Source: Bacteroidales bacterium
Lineage (GTDB): Bacteria; Bacteroidota; Bacteroidia; Bacteroidales; Bacteroidaceae
Length of the DNA: 8,634 bases
NCBI GenBank assembly: GCA_030523385.1
Contig: JAUNIV010000021.1
Coordinates: 1 to 8,634 of the forward strand
Direction: 5' to 3'
Positions 1 to 7,107 of this stretch are shown piece after piece. The position numbers were made by a program, and so were the translations under genes. The stretch's first letter is position 1. Every line of letters begins with the position of its first letter. The notes beneath the pieces were generated by a model, which made no database searches, had not been told where the DNA came from, and worked only from the letters and a program-made list of their open reading frames with translations.

Positions 1-385
1 TGTCTGTCACCAGCAGGCTGCTGTCCACTGTGTTCAGCAAGGTCTCGTAGTAGCGATATCGTTCTTCTTTTTCTGACAGGCGAGTTCGGAAATCGGCTAT
101 CACCTCATTGATTTCTTGTGCCAGACGCTGCTCGGCACGGGTCTTGCGGTGAGAAGAAAAGCTGAGCGAGAAATCGGAATGACGGATGCCTTCTATCATA
201 CGGACCATCATGCGGGCTGTCTCGTTCTGACGATAGCACACATGTGCGATAATGCCTGCCACGAAAAGCAACGAGAACAACAGGCAGAAATAGAGTGCAT
301 GCCGATAGAACAGGACGGCACTCGCGGAAACGGCGCACAACAAAAGCATCAGCACCACCATGCGTAATGTCTGCCACCGGTTCAT
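1..385 (-). CDS. Sensor histidine kinase, N-terminal part (runs off left edge)
   Basis: Only the first 128 residues are in the window; the gene continues leftward past base 1, so the phosphoacceptor histidine and ATPase domains are not visible. The protein begins MNRWQTLRM and has two hydrophobic segments (about residues 9-27 and 30-51) separated by only a couple of residues, so almost nothing is exposed to the periplasm. A charged, HAMP-like linker follows (about 55-80), then a helical stretch rich in Glu, Arg and Gln (83-112). The visible end, YYETLLNTVDSSLLVTD, looks like the start of a PAS domain. The ATG overlaps the TGA of the response-regulator gene in an ATGA motif, so translation is probably coupled and the two form a cognate pair. 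The kinase call rests on this layout and context (NtrY-like PAS kinases beside sigma-54 regulators), not on seen catalytic motifs. Confidence 0.82.
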   Translation of the reverse strand, partial: MNRWQTLRMVVLMLLLCAVSASAVLFYRHALYFCLLFSLLFVAGIIAHVCYRQNETARMMVRMIEGIRHSDFSLSFSSHRKTRAEQRLAQEINEVIADFRTRLSEKEERYRYYETLLNTVDSSLLVTD

Positions 386-1749
386 AGTCCCAACTTTTCG
401 AGTTTGCGATAAAGGGCATAGCGCGTAATGCCCAAATATTCAGCCGCCCGGCTCAGGTTGCCTTCACTCCGCCTCATGGCGCGTTCTATGGCGTTCCGTT
501 CCAACTGTTCCAGGTTCAGCGTCTCGTCGGCATCTGCTTTCCGTTCGGGTTGGGGCTGTAGCATGAAGTCGGCAGGCTTCAGCAGGGAGGCATCGGAAAG
601 GATGACGGCACGCTCTATGGCGTGTTGCAGCTCGCGCACATTGCCGGGCCAGTGGTAGCGCATCAGTTTCTGTCGGGCTTCCCGGCTCAGTCCGTTTATC
701 TCTTTCTTATACTTGTGGGCATAGCGTTTCAGGAAGTGGTCGGCCAGCAAGAGCACGTCTTCTCCCCTCTCGCGCAACGGCGGGATGTGTATCTCGATGG
801 TGTTGATTCGGTAAAGCAAATCCTGGCGGAAATTCCCCTCCTCCACCAACCGGTGAATATCCACATTCGTGGCACTGATGAGGCGCACGTCTATGGGGAT
901 GGCTTCCGTAGCCCCTAAGCGGGAAATCTGCCGCTTCTCTATGGCGGTGAGCAACTTGGACTGCATTGGCAGAGGGAGATTGCCTATCTCGTCTAAGAAA
1001 AGCGTGCCGCCCGAAGCCATCTCCATGCGTCCTGCCTTGGCACGGCGGGCATCGGTGAAGGCTCCTTTCTCGTAGCCGAAGAGTTCGCTCTCGAAAAGCG
1101 TATCGGGGATGCTGCCCAAATCGATGGTGACGAGCGGACACTCGCGGCGCGGCGAGAAGTAACGGAGCGAACGCGCCACCAGGTCTTTGCCTGTACCGTT
1201 CTCTCCCAATATCAAGATGTTGGCATCGGTGTCAGAGAGCTTCCGGATGGTGTCGGTCACTTGCTGCATGGCAGGCGAACGGCCTATCATCTGCGGCATG
1301 TCTTCGTCTTGCGCGCTCAGTGCCACCACCTGTTCTTTCAGCAGTTTCACTTCGCGGCGTGAGTCGCGAAGCTTGATGGCCGAAGAGAGCGTAGCGAGCA
1401 GCTTCTCCTTCTCCCACGGTTTGGGGATGAAGTCGGTGGCGCCTGCCTTGATGGCCCGCACCGCCTTGTCCGTATCGGCGTATGCCGTCATGAAGAGCAC
1501 TACGGCCTGTGCATCTATTTTCAGAATCTGCTCCAGACACTCAAAACCTTCTTGTCCGCTGATGGCATCGCGACGGAAGTTCATGTCGAGCAACACGACA
1601 TCGGGGCGGAAGGTGGTCATGAAGTGTTCGATGCGCGAAGGCTGGGTAGTTACCTTCACTTTCTCCACGTAAGGCTCCAGCAAGAGGTTGAGCGCAAAAA
1701 GCACATCCTCGTTATCGTCTATAATCAGTATTTTTCCTTTGGTTTCCAT
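382..1749 (-). CDS. Sigma-54-dependent response regulator (NtrC family, REC-AAA+-Fis HTH)
   Basis: A 455-residue enhancer-binding protein of usual family length. The receiver domain (about 5-122) has the acidic pair D11/D12, phosphoacceptor D55 in VVLLDMNF, T88 and K110. The AAA+ domain (about 153-385) has Walker A GENGTGKD (182-189), a GAFTDA loop (229-234; the canonical sigma-54 contact is GAFTGA), Walker B TLFLDEIG (249-256), the RQDLLYRIN arginine region (308-316) and WPGNVREL (367-374). A Fis-type helix-turn-helix ends the protein (about 415-455). Phosphorylation should drive oligomerisation, and ATP hydrolysis should open sigma-54 promoter complexes. The start METKGKILIIDD was chosen because the receiver fold begins within five residues; an ATG at 1755 (two residues longer) is equally possible. 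The frame stays open to 1887, but that extension would code through the operator palindromes and adds no domain. The stop overlaps the kinase start; the divergent efflux operon is the likely target. Confidence 0.95.
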   Translation of the reverse strand: METKGKILIIDDNEDVLFALNLLLEPYVEKVKVTTQPSRIEHFMTTFRPDVVLLDMNFRRDAISGQEGFECLEQILKIDAQAVVLFMTAYADTDKAVRAIKAGATDFIPKPWEKEKLLATLSSAIKLRDSRREVKLLKEQVVALSAQDEDMPQMIGRSPAMQQVTDTIRKLSDTDANILILGENGTGKDLVARSLRYFSPRRECPLVTIDLGSIPDTLFESELFGYEKGAFTDARRAKAGRMEMASGGTLFLDEIGNLPLPMQSKLLTAIEKRQISRLGATEAIPIDVRLISATNVDIHRLVEEGNFRQDLLYRINTIEIHIPPLRERGEDVLLLADHFLKRYAHKYKKEINGLSREARQKLMRYHWPGNVRELQHAIERAVILSDASLLKPADFMLQPQPERKADADETLNLEQLERNAIERAMRRSEGNLSRAAEYLGITRYALYRKLEKLGL

Positions 1750-1773
1750 AAACATGACATTGCTATACGGTGA

Positions 1774-1781
1774 CAAAGATA
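1774..1781 (-). promoter_or_regulatory. Predicted -7 box of the response-regulator promoter (Bacteroidota type)
   Basis: On the minus strand these bases read TATCTTTG, a perfect match to the Bacteroides housekeeping -7 consensus TAnnTTTG. They lie 19-25 nt upstream of the candidate regulator starts (1755 and 1749), giving a short leader. No convincing TTTG -33 element is found about 19-21 bp further upstream. That region (about 1800-1815) is occupied instead by the first TGTGCG palindrome, so the promoter may be weak or controlled by the regulator itself. The box is short, so a chance match is possible. Confidence 0.45.
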
Positions 1782-1803
1782 CGGTTTTTCCACTTGTGCT
1801 GTA

Positions 1804-1819
1804 TGTGCGAATGCGCACT
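1804..1819. promoter_or_regulatory. Palindromic operator / upstream activator site 1
   Basis: The sequence TGTGCGAATGCGCACT contains a perfect GTGCG-N4-CGCAC inverted repeat at 1805-1818. It matches site 2 in both arms and in spacer length, and its centre is exactly 21 bp away. It is centred about 111 bp upstream of the inferred sigma-54 start site, the usual enhancer distance for NtrC-type activators, and coincides with the expected -33 region of the divergent regulator promoter. Binding by the adjacent Fis-type regulator is inferred from position and symmetry. Confidence 0.75.
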
Positions 1820-1823
1820 ATTT

Positions 1824-1841
1824 TTGTGCGGAAACGCACAA
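1824..1841. promoter_or_regulatory. Palindromic operator / upstream activator site 2
   Basis: The sequence TTGTGCGGAAACGCACAA is a perfect 7+4+7 inverted repeat, the stronger of the two operator-like palindromes. It is centred about 90 bp upstream of the inferred sigma-54 start of the efflux operon. With site 1 it shares TGTGCG-N4-CGCAC at 21-bp spacing, which places two regulator dimers on the same face of the helix. The arms are GC-rich within an AT-rich intergenic region, which argues against chance. It could in principle form a short hairpin in RNA, but it lies outside both predicted transcripts. Confidence 0.8.
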
Positions 1842-1896
1842 TACCCGCTTCTATCAAACAATCATCAATACATTGTAATACAAACACTTAAAAGAA

Positions 1897-1912
1897 TGGC
1901 ACGATTTTTGAT
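1897..1912 (+). promoter_or_regulatory. Sigma-54 promoter of the efflux operon
   Basis: TGGCAC-GATTT-TTGAT matches the sigma-54 consensus TGGCAC-N5-TTGCW at every position except that the -12 dinucleotide is GA instead of GC. The GG at 1898-1899 and the G at 1910 have the required spacing. The inferred start site is near 1923, giving a 5' leader of about 21 nt before the channel-gene ATG. The element lies downstream of two palindromic activator sites and next to a gene for a sigma-54 activator, so the assignment rests on three independent signs. Confidence 0.82.
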
Positions 1913-1943
1913 TATCTGTTTTCAAACGATATAGAGAAAGAAT

Positions 1944-3422
1944 ATGAAAAGACACCGGACTTTACTGCCCATAGCCTGCCTCCTGTGGTTGCTGCACGCG
2001 AATACAGCCACCGCACAGCAGGAAACGCTGACGCTCACGCTGAGCCAGGCCATCGAAATGGCACAGGAGAACTCGCCCGAAGCCAAAGCGGCACGCCACA
2101 CCTATCGTGCTTCTTATTGGAACTACCGTTTCTTCCGGGCCAACTACCTGCCTTCGGTCACGCTCAGTTCGGCACCTGCCCTAAACAGACAGATAAACAA
2201 GATTACGCAGCCCGACGGCACCACGCAGTTCATCAAGCAAAACCAACTGAGCACCGACCTCACACTGAAGATAAACCAGAATGTATGGTTCACGGGCGGA
2301 AGCCTTTTCGTGCAGACGGGAAGCCAGCGCATAGACGAATTTGAAAGCCACGCAACAGCCTACAACACACAACCCATCATGGTAGGCTACGAACAGGCAC
2401 TCTTCGGCTACAACTCACTGAAGTGGGACCGCCGCATAGAACCATTGCGTTACCGCGAGGCACGCAAGGCATACGCCGAAGCCTTGGAACTGGTAGCCTC
2501 GCAAGCCAGCACGCTGTTCTTCAACCTGGCCACAGCACAAACCAATCTCGATATAGCCTCATCCAACTATGCCTCGGCCGACACCTTATACCGATATGCC
2601 GAAGGCCGGTACAACATTGGCACCATTACCGAAAACGAGATGCTGCAACTGGAGATAAACAAACTGACCGAAGAAACCAACATGATGAATGCCCACATAG
2701 AGGTGGAGGACCGGATGCAGACCTTGCGCTCTTTCTTGGGTATCAACCGCGAAGTCATTTTGCGCGTATTGCCTCAAGACAGCATTCCCCGTTTTGAAAT
2801 TCCCTTGCAGGAAGCCTTGCAGATGGCCGTCGAGAACAGTCCCGACCCCGACACTTACCGTCGCCGCCAACTGGAAAGCCGCAGCGCACTGGCATCGGCC
2901 AAAGCCAATGCAGGACTGAAGGCCGACCTGTATGTGCAGTTCGGCCTGTCGCAGACTGCCGAACGATTGGGCGATTCGTATCGCGACCCCATGAACCAGC
3001 AGTATGCCAGCATCACCCTCTCGCTGCCCATCCTGGACTGGGGACGCGGAAAGGGACGCATCCGTGTGGCCAAATCGAACGTAGATTTGGTGGATACGCA
3101 GGCCGAACAGGGTATCAAAGATTTCGAGTTGAACGTATGCAAGATGGTGCGCCAGTTCAACCTGCAAGCCTATCGGGTGGAAGTGGCGGCACGCACCGAC
3201 CGCACCGCCGAACGCCGCTACGAGGTGGCACGCCGGCTCTACATATTGGGCAAATCGACCATACTGGACCTCAATGCTTCCATCACGGAGAAAGACACCG
3301 CACGGCGCAATTACATCAGCGCATTGCAGACCTACTGGAGCCTGTATTACGGACTGCGAAGCATGACGGGATATGACTTTGAACAGCGATGCCCCATCCC
3401 CGAAGCATTGCCCGAAATATAA
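1944..3422 (+). CDS. TolC-family outer-membrane efflux protein
   Basis: A 492-residue outer-membrane channel component of a tripartite exporter. An N-terminal signal peptide covers about residues 1-24 (basic start MKRHR, hydrophobic core LLPIACLLWLL, likely cleavage after ATA before QQE). No lipobox cysteine is placed for lipidation. The mature protein shows the two-fold internal repeat of the family. The first half starts TLTLSQAIEMAQENSPEAK (about 29-47) and the second EIPLQEALQMAVENSPDPDT (about 285-304). Each is followed by long helices and a short beta segment (LTLKINQNVWFTGG; ASITLSLPILDWGRGKGR). Length is normal for TolC/OprM-like trimers. An AGAGAAAG purine run precedes the ATG by a few bases. 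It is the first gene of the rightward operon, about 21 nt from the inferred sigma-54 start site, and lies 24 nt from the adaptor gene. The exported substrate cannot be told from sequence. Confidence 0.93.
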   Translation: MKRHRTLLPIACLLWLLHANTATAQQETLTLTLSQAIEMAQENSPEAKAARHTYRASYWNYRFFRANYLPSVTLSSAPALNRQINKITQPDGTTQFIKQNQLSTDLTLKINQNVWFTGGSLFVQTGSQRIDEFESHATAYNTQPIMVGYEQALFGYNSLKWDRRIEPLRYREARKAYAEALELVASQASTLFFNLATAQTNLDIASSNYASADTLYRYAEGRYNIGTITENEMLQLEINKLTEETNMMNAHIEVEDRMQTLRSFLGINREVILRVLPQDSIPRFEIPLQEALQMAVENSPDPDTYRRRQLESRSALASAKANAGLKADLYVQFGLSQTAERLGDSYRDPMNQQYASITLSLPILDWGRGKGRIRVAKSNVDLVDTQAEQGIKDFELNVCKMVRQFNLQAYRVEVAARTDRTAERRYEVARRLYILGKSTILDLNASITEKDTARRNYISALQTYWSLYYGLRSMTGYDFEQRCPIPEALPEI

Positions 3423-3446
3423 ACGAAGAAATAAAAGCACAAAGAT

Positions 3447-4697
3447 ATGGACATAAAAATAGAAAAGAAACCCTGGTACATCCGTTACCGTTATCACCTG
3501 TTGGGAGGCGCATGTTTCGCTGCTTTCCTGATTTACGTCATCAGTCTGTCATTGGGGCCGCGCAAACTGCGCATCGAGGCAGACAACATCCGCATAGCCG
3601 AAGTAAAGGATGACAAGTTTATGGAATATGTAGATGTGGAGGGACTTGTACAGCCCATCCTTACCATCAAGGTCAATACCCGCGAGGCCGGCAGCGTGGA
3701 GCGCATCGTGGGCGAAGAAGGTACACTTATGAAGCAGGGAGACACCATACTTGTCTTGACCAATCCGGACCTGATACGTTCCATCGAAGACCAACGCGAC
3801 GAGTGGGAGAAACAGCGCATCAGTTACCGCGAGAAGGAGATAGAAATGGAGCAAAAGAGCCTCACCCTGAAACAACAGACCTTACAGGCACAATACGAGA
3901 TGCAGCGGCTCACGAAAAGTTTCGGACTGGACCGCGAAGAATATAACATGGGCATCAAAAGCCGTGCACAGCTGCAAGTGGCACAAGACGAGTATGAATA
4001 TAAGTTGAAGAATACCGAACTGCAAATGGAGAGTCTGCGGCAAGATTCGGCCATGACCTTGATACGCCGTGAACTGCTGGCAGGCGACCTGGAACGTGAA
4101 AGCAAGAAGTTGCGCCGTGCCGAAGAACGGCTGGAAGGGCTGGTGGTACGTGCTCCCATCGGCGGGCAACTGAGCTTTGTGAAGGTGACTCCCGGCCAGC
4201 AAGTGGCCTCGGGTGAGAGCATTGCCGAAATAAAAGTATTGGACCAGTACAAGATACACACCGCACTGAGCGAATACTACATAGACCGCATCACGACCGG
4301 ACTGCCCGCCACGGTGAACTATCAGGGACGTCGCTACCCGTTGCGCATCACTAAGGTAGTGCCCGAAGTGAAAGAACGTATGTTTGACGTAGATTTGGTT
4401 TTCACCGAACAGATGCCTGAGAATGTGCGCGTGGGAAAGAGTTTCCGCGTACAGATAGAGTTGGGGCAACCGGAGCAGGCACTTGTCATTCCGCGTGGCA
4501 ATTTCTACCAAAACACAGGTGGGCAATGGATATATAAGGTAAACGCTTCGCGCACCCGTGCCGTGAAAGTGCCTATCACCATCGGACGGCAAAATCCGCA
4601 ACAATATGAAATCACGGAAGGTTTGCAGCCCGGCGATTTGGTGGTTGTCACCGGATATGATACCTTTGGCGATGCAGAAGAACTGGTGATAAAATGA
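3447..4697 (+). CDS. HlyD/MacA-like periplasmic adaptor (membrane fusion protein)
   Basis: A 416-residue inner-membrane-anchored adaptor that would bridge the ABC permease and the TolC-like channel. A short basic cytoplasmic tail (KIEKKPWYIRYR) is followed by one membrane anchor (about 17-36, LLGGACFAAFLIYVISLSL). The first lipoyl half, with VNTREAGSVERIVGEEGTLM, lies at about 75-94. A long alpha-helical hairpin rich in Glu, Gln, Lys and Arg runs from about 112 to 230 and should dock on the channel tip. The second lipoyl half LVVRAPIGGQLSFVKVTPGQ is at about 231-250. A beta-barrel region follows (265-345), then the membrane-proximal domain ending GLQPGDLVVVTGYDTFGDAE. No lipobox is seen, so anchoring is by the transmembrane helix. 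The TGA stop sits two bases inside the 39-bp repeat that joins this gene to the first permease. Confidence 0.92.
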   Translation: MDIKIEKKPWYIRYRYHLLGGACFAAFLIYVISLSLGPRKLRIEADNIRIAEVKDDKFMEYVDVEGLVQPILTIKVNTREAGSVERIVGEEGTLMKQGDTILVLTNPDLIRSIEDQRDEWEKQRISYREKEIEMEQKSLTLKQQTLQAQYEMQRLTKSFGLDREEYNMGIKSRAQLQVAQDEYEYKLKNTELQMESLRQDSAMTLIRRELLAGDLERESKKLRRAEERLEGLVVRAPIGGQLSFVKVTPGQQVASGESIAEIKVLDQYKIHTALSEYYIDRITTGLPATVNYQGRRYPLRITKVVPEVKERMFDVDLVFTEQMPENVRVGKSFRVQIELGQPEQALVIPRGNFYQNTGGQWIYKVNASRTRAVKVPITIGRQNPQQYEITEGLQPGDLVVVTGYDTFGDAEELVIK

Positions 4698-4731
4698 AGA
4701 ATTAATAATGAAGAAATTTTGAGTTATGAAA
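4693..4731 (+). repeat. 39-bp direct repeat, copy A (adaptor / permease 1 junction)
   Basis: This copy is identical over 39 bases to 7103-7141. It starts two bases before the adaptor TGA, spans the whole 28-nt gap and ends six bases into permease 1, supplying its ATG (4726). Its bases fall into 7-nt blocks (AATGAAG, AATTAAT, AATGAAG, AAATTTT). It contains two tiny ORFs, MKN at 4694-4705 and MKKF at 4708-4722, each ending a few bases before the next ATG. AT-rich GAAGAATTAATAATGAAG-like spacers are familiar from Bacteroidota intergenic regions, but membership of a dispersed family is inferred. Confidence 0.95.
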
Positions 4732-7107
4732 GTATTTAAATATGCCATGCGTTTTCTGATGCGCGCACGATCCTATACATTAATCAATTTGCTTGGACTG
4801 GCTTTCAGTCTGGCCTGTTGCATCATTCTGATGAGATACATACACCGCGAACTGACAGTGGACACACACTGTGTGGATCGCAACCACACGTATTGCATCG
4901 ATATAAATATGGAGGGTAGCCGGGCATTGGGTGGAATAGAACCAAAGTCATACACGTATGACACGGTAAACATAGACACCCGATCCATAGAGACCATGAC
5001 CAGCTACATTCCATTGGAAAAGGACTATGTAATGATAGACGAACATCGCTTTCCGGCCCGTTGTCTGGTGACAGACAGTGTGTTCTTCCAGATTTTCCAT
5101 TATCCTCTACTGCAAGGACGCAATTCTCTGCAAGCTCCCCAATCGGCATTGCTTACCGAAGAGTTCGCACGCCGGATATTCGGAAAAGAGAATCCGGTAG
5201 GGAAAGTGTTACGTTACTCCAACGGAAAAGACATCATCATAGAAGGCATATTGGGAGAACCGGCATGTAAAACAAGGCTCAACTTCGATGTGGTGCTCTC
5301 TTCCCTCCTGTCAGACAGATGGGAACGGAATTGTACGGAGATATACCGCTTCCTGCCCGGCACGGATATCGAGGCCATCAACCGTTTGGGCAGTCAGCCA
5401 CGCTACATCAACGACCCCGAATATGATACCCGTACCTATACTTTCTCACTGATTCCGATTGAAGAAATCTATTGGGATGCATCGTTCAATGATTCCGAAC
5501 CGTCAATGTTTTCTTCAGGCAGTCGCCAGCAGATCACCATTCTGGGTGGCGTATGTCTGTTGCTATTGCTCACAGGTGTTCTCAATTTCGTCAATCTCTA
5601 CATGGTGACCATGTTGCGCCGAAACAAAGAATACGGGCTGAAGAAAGTATTCGGTGCTTCGGGCAGAGACCTCTTCTTGTGTATTTGGATAGAAAACATG
5701 TTGCTGGTAGCGAGTGCTTTGCTTTCGGCATGGTTCATCATAGAGGTCACACGCATACCCACAGAGCATCTGTTTGGCGTCCGCTTCGCCTACACGGCAT
5801 TCGATGGCTGGCTTTCCTTAGGCATATTGATCTGCCTGCCGTTGGTCACTTCCATCTATCCGTTCATCAAATACAATTATACTTCGCCCATCCGGTCCAT
5901 CCGTTCTATCGGAAAAGAAGGACGTTCTGTCTATACCCGCATGTGGTTCTTGGGCGGACAATATGTACTTACTTTCCTGCTGGTAGTGCTCTCGCTCTAC
6001 TTCAACCGGCAACTGGATACATTGCTGACCACCGAACCCGGATTCCGTACCAAAGACATCCTGAACGTCAAACTGGAATATGAATCAAAAGACTTCAACA
6101 GTTACAAAAGCTGGGAAGCTTATCAGCGGCGGAGGGAACGTGCCCAAACATTAAGGAATGAAATAAGAAATTGTCCTCTCATTGAGTGCTTAGAGTGTAG
6201 CTACGAAAGTATTCTCACTCCTACTTTCGGCATGTATTATGTAAATGAAAAAGGAGAAAGGATCTATCTTAATATCCGATATGCCAGCCCGGACTTTTTC
6301 AAACTTTATGATATAAAAATAGTGGAAGGGAATATAGCCCAACCAAACGAGGACAGCAAATCGAGATACTCGTTCGTGGCCAACCGTGCCGCCATGAAAG
6401 CCTTGGGCTATACCTCACTTGGCGGAGGCATCATAGAAGAGAACCAGAAAAAAGCCGATAACAATGCTTCCCTACAGCCCATATCGGCAGTGGTGGAAGA
6501 TTACTACGAGGGCCATCTGACGGCAGGGGTCACCCCTACCATCTATTATGTAGATGAAAGAAGCAGCGGCGACATGTATCAAATAGCCTACACCAGCGGC
6601 AAGCAAAAGGAAGTATTGGACTTCTTGCGCAAGCTGGAGTATAAAGTATATGGAAGCGAAGATTTTGAATATACCGTACTGGAAGATGACGTAAAAGCCA
6701 TGTATGCACAAGACCGCCGCACGGCTGCAATCTATTCCATCTTCGCCGGTATTGCCATCCTTGTTTCCGGTCTCGGGCTGCTGGGCATCTCGTTGTTTGA
6801 TATCCGCCAGCGTTATCGGGAGATAGCCATACGCAAGGTGAACGGTGCGGGTCTGCGCGACCTTTATCTGTTGCTGTTCTGCAAATATACCGTTACCTTG
6901 GCCGGTGCCTTTGTGGTGGCCATTCCGCTTTCCTATTTCCTGATTGAGACATTCACACAAGATTTTGCCGTAAAGGCTCCCATAGGCATCGGCATGTTCG
7001 TTTTCTCGCTGACGGTGGTTATGGCCATTTCGCTGGGCACCCTATTCGGACAAGTGCGCAAGGCAGCCAACATCAATCCGGCAGAAATCGTTAAAAATGA
7101 AGAATGA
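4726..7107 (+). CDS. ABC transporter permease, FtsX/MacB-like (permease 1)
   Basis: A 793-residue inner-membrane protein with two MacB-type halves and about eight helices. Half 1 has a first helix (about 17-37, LINLLGLAFSLACCIILM), a periplasmic domain (about 45-265), then helices at about 270-292, 315-340 and 362-383. Half 2 has a helix at 406-426, a second periplasmic domain (about 430-665), then helices at 669-690, 714-738 and 754-776. The FtsX coupling motif after the second helix of each half appears twice: EYGLKKVFGAS (about 302-312) and REIAIRKVNGAG (about 699-710). There is no nucleotide-binding domain, so a separate ATPase is needed. Such permeases act as mechanotransmitters that push substrate from the periplasm through adaptor and channel rather than moving it across the inner membrane. 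The end INPAEIVKNEE is typical of the family (NPAE near the C-terminus). Both ends lie in copies of the 39-bp repeat. Confidence 0.92.
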   Translation: MKVFKYAMRFLMRARSYTLINLLGLAFSLACCIILMRYIHRELTVDTHCVDRNHTYCIDINMEGSRALGGIEPKSYTYDTVNIDTRSIETMTSYIPLEKDYVMIDEHRFPARCLVTDSVFFQIFHYPLLQGRNSLQAPQSALLTEEFARRIFGKENPVGKVLRYSNGKDIIIEGILGEPACKTRLNFDVVLSSLLSDRWERNCTEIYRFLPGTDIEAINRLGSQPRYINDPEYDTRTYTFSLIPIEEIYWDASFNDSEPSMFSSGSRQQITILGGVCLLLLLTGVLNFVNLYMVTMLRRNKEYGLKKVFGASGRDLFLCIWIENMLLVASALLSAWFIIEVTRIPTEHLFGVRFAYTAFDGWLSLGILICLPLVTSIYPFIKYNYTSPIRSIRSIGKEGRSVYTRMWFLGGQYVLTFLLVVLSLYFNRQLDTLLTTEPGFRTKDILNVKLEYESKDFNSYKSWEAYQRRRERAQTLRNEIRNCPLIECLECSYESILTPTFGMYYVNEKGERIYLNIRYASPDFFKLYDIKIVEGNIAQPNEDSKSRYSFVANRAAMKALGYTSLGGGIIEENQKKADNNASLQPISAVVEDYYEGHLTAGVTPTIYYVDERSSGDMYQIAYTSGKQKEVLDFLRKLEYKVYGSEDFEYTVLEDDVKAMYAQDRRTAAIYSIFAGIAILVSGLGLLGISLFDIRQRYREIAIRKVNGAGLRDLYLLLFCKYTVTLAGAFVVAIPLSYFLIETFTQDFAVKAPIGIGMFVFSLTVVMAISLGTLFGQVRKAANINPAEIVKNEE

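Noticed and set aside
133..147. Plus-strand sigma-54-like match CGGCAC-N5-TTGC inside the kinase gene
   Set aside because: It is a good match by sequence, but it lies within coding DNA, points antisense into the regulator gene, and has no upstream palindromes or downstream gene. Chance is the simplest explanation, though an antisense RNA cannot be excluded.
105..419. 104-residue minus-strand frame at the kinase start
   Set aside because: It is in another frame from the kinase, which has two clear transmembrane helices and an overlapping start with the regulator stop. It is a shadow.
1794..1799. Extra TTGTGC half-site near operator 1
   Set aside because: It has no matching second arm and is not in 21-bp register with the two palindromes, so it is not supported as a third operator.
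1750..1887. N-terminal extension of the response regulator to an ATG at 1887
   Set aside because: The extra residues form no part of the receiver domain, and the extension would code through both operator palindromes and the predicted -7 box. The frame is open by chance.
3423..3446. Possible terminator or promoter between channel and adaptor genes
   Set aside because: The 24-nt gap is A-rich with no inverted repeat or T-run and no promoter-like element. It reads as a simple operon spacer.
2586..3497. 303-residue antisense frame across the channel gene
   Set aside because: It is a mirror frame of a strongly coding, domain-bearing gene, with no recognisable domain of its own. The same applies to the antisense frames at 3882-4748 and 7868-8524.
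5553..6083. 176-residue plus-strand frame inside permease 1
   Set aside because: It is an out-of-frame shadow of permease 1 rich in His, Arg and Ser with no domain. The permease frame carries the helices and coupling motifs.
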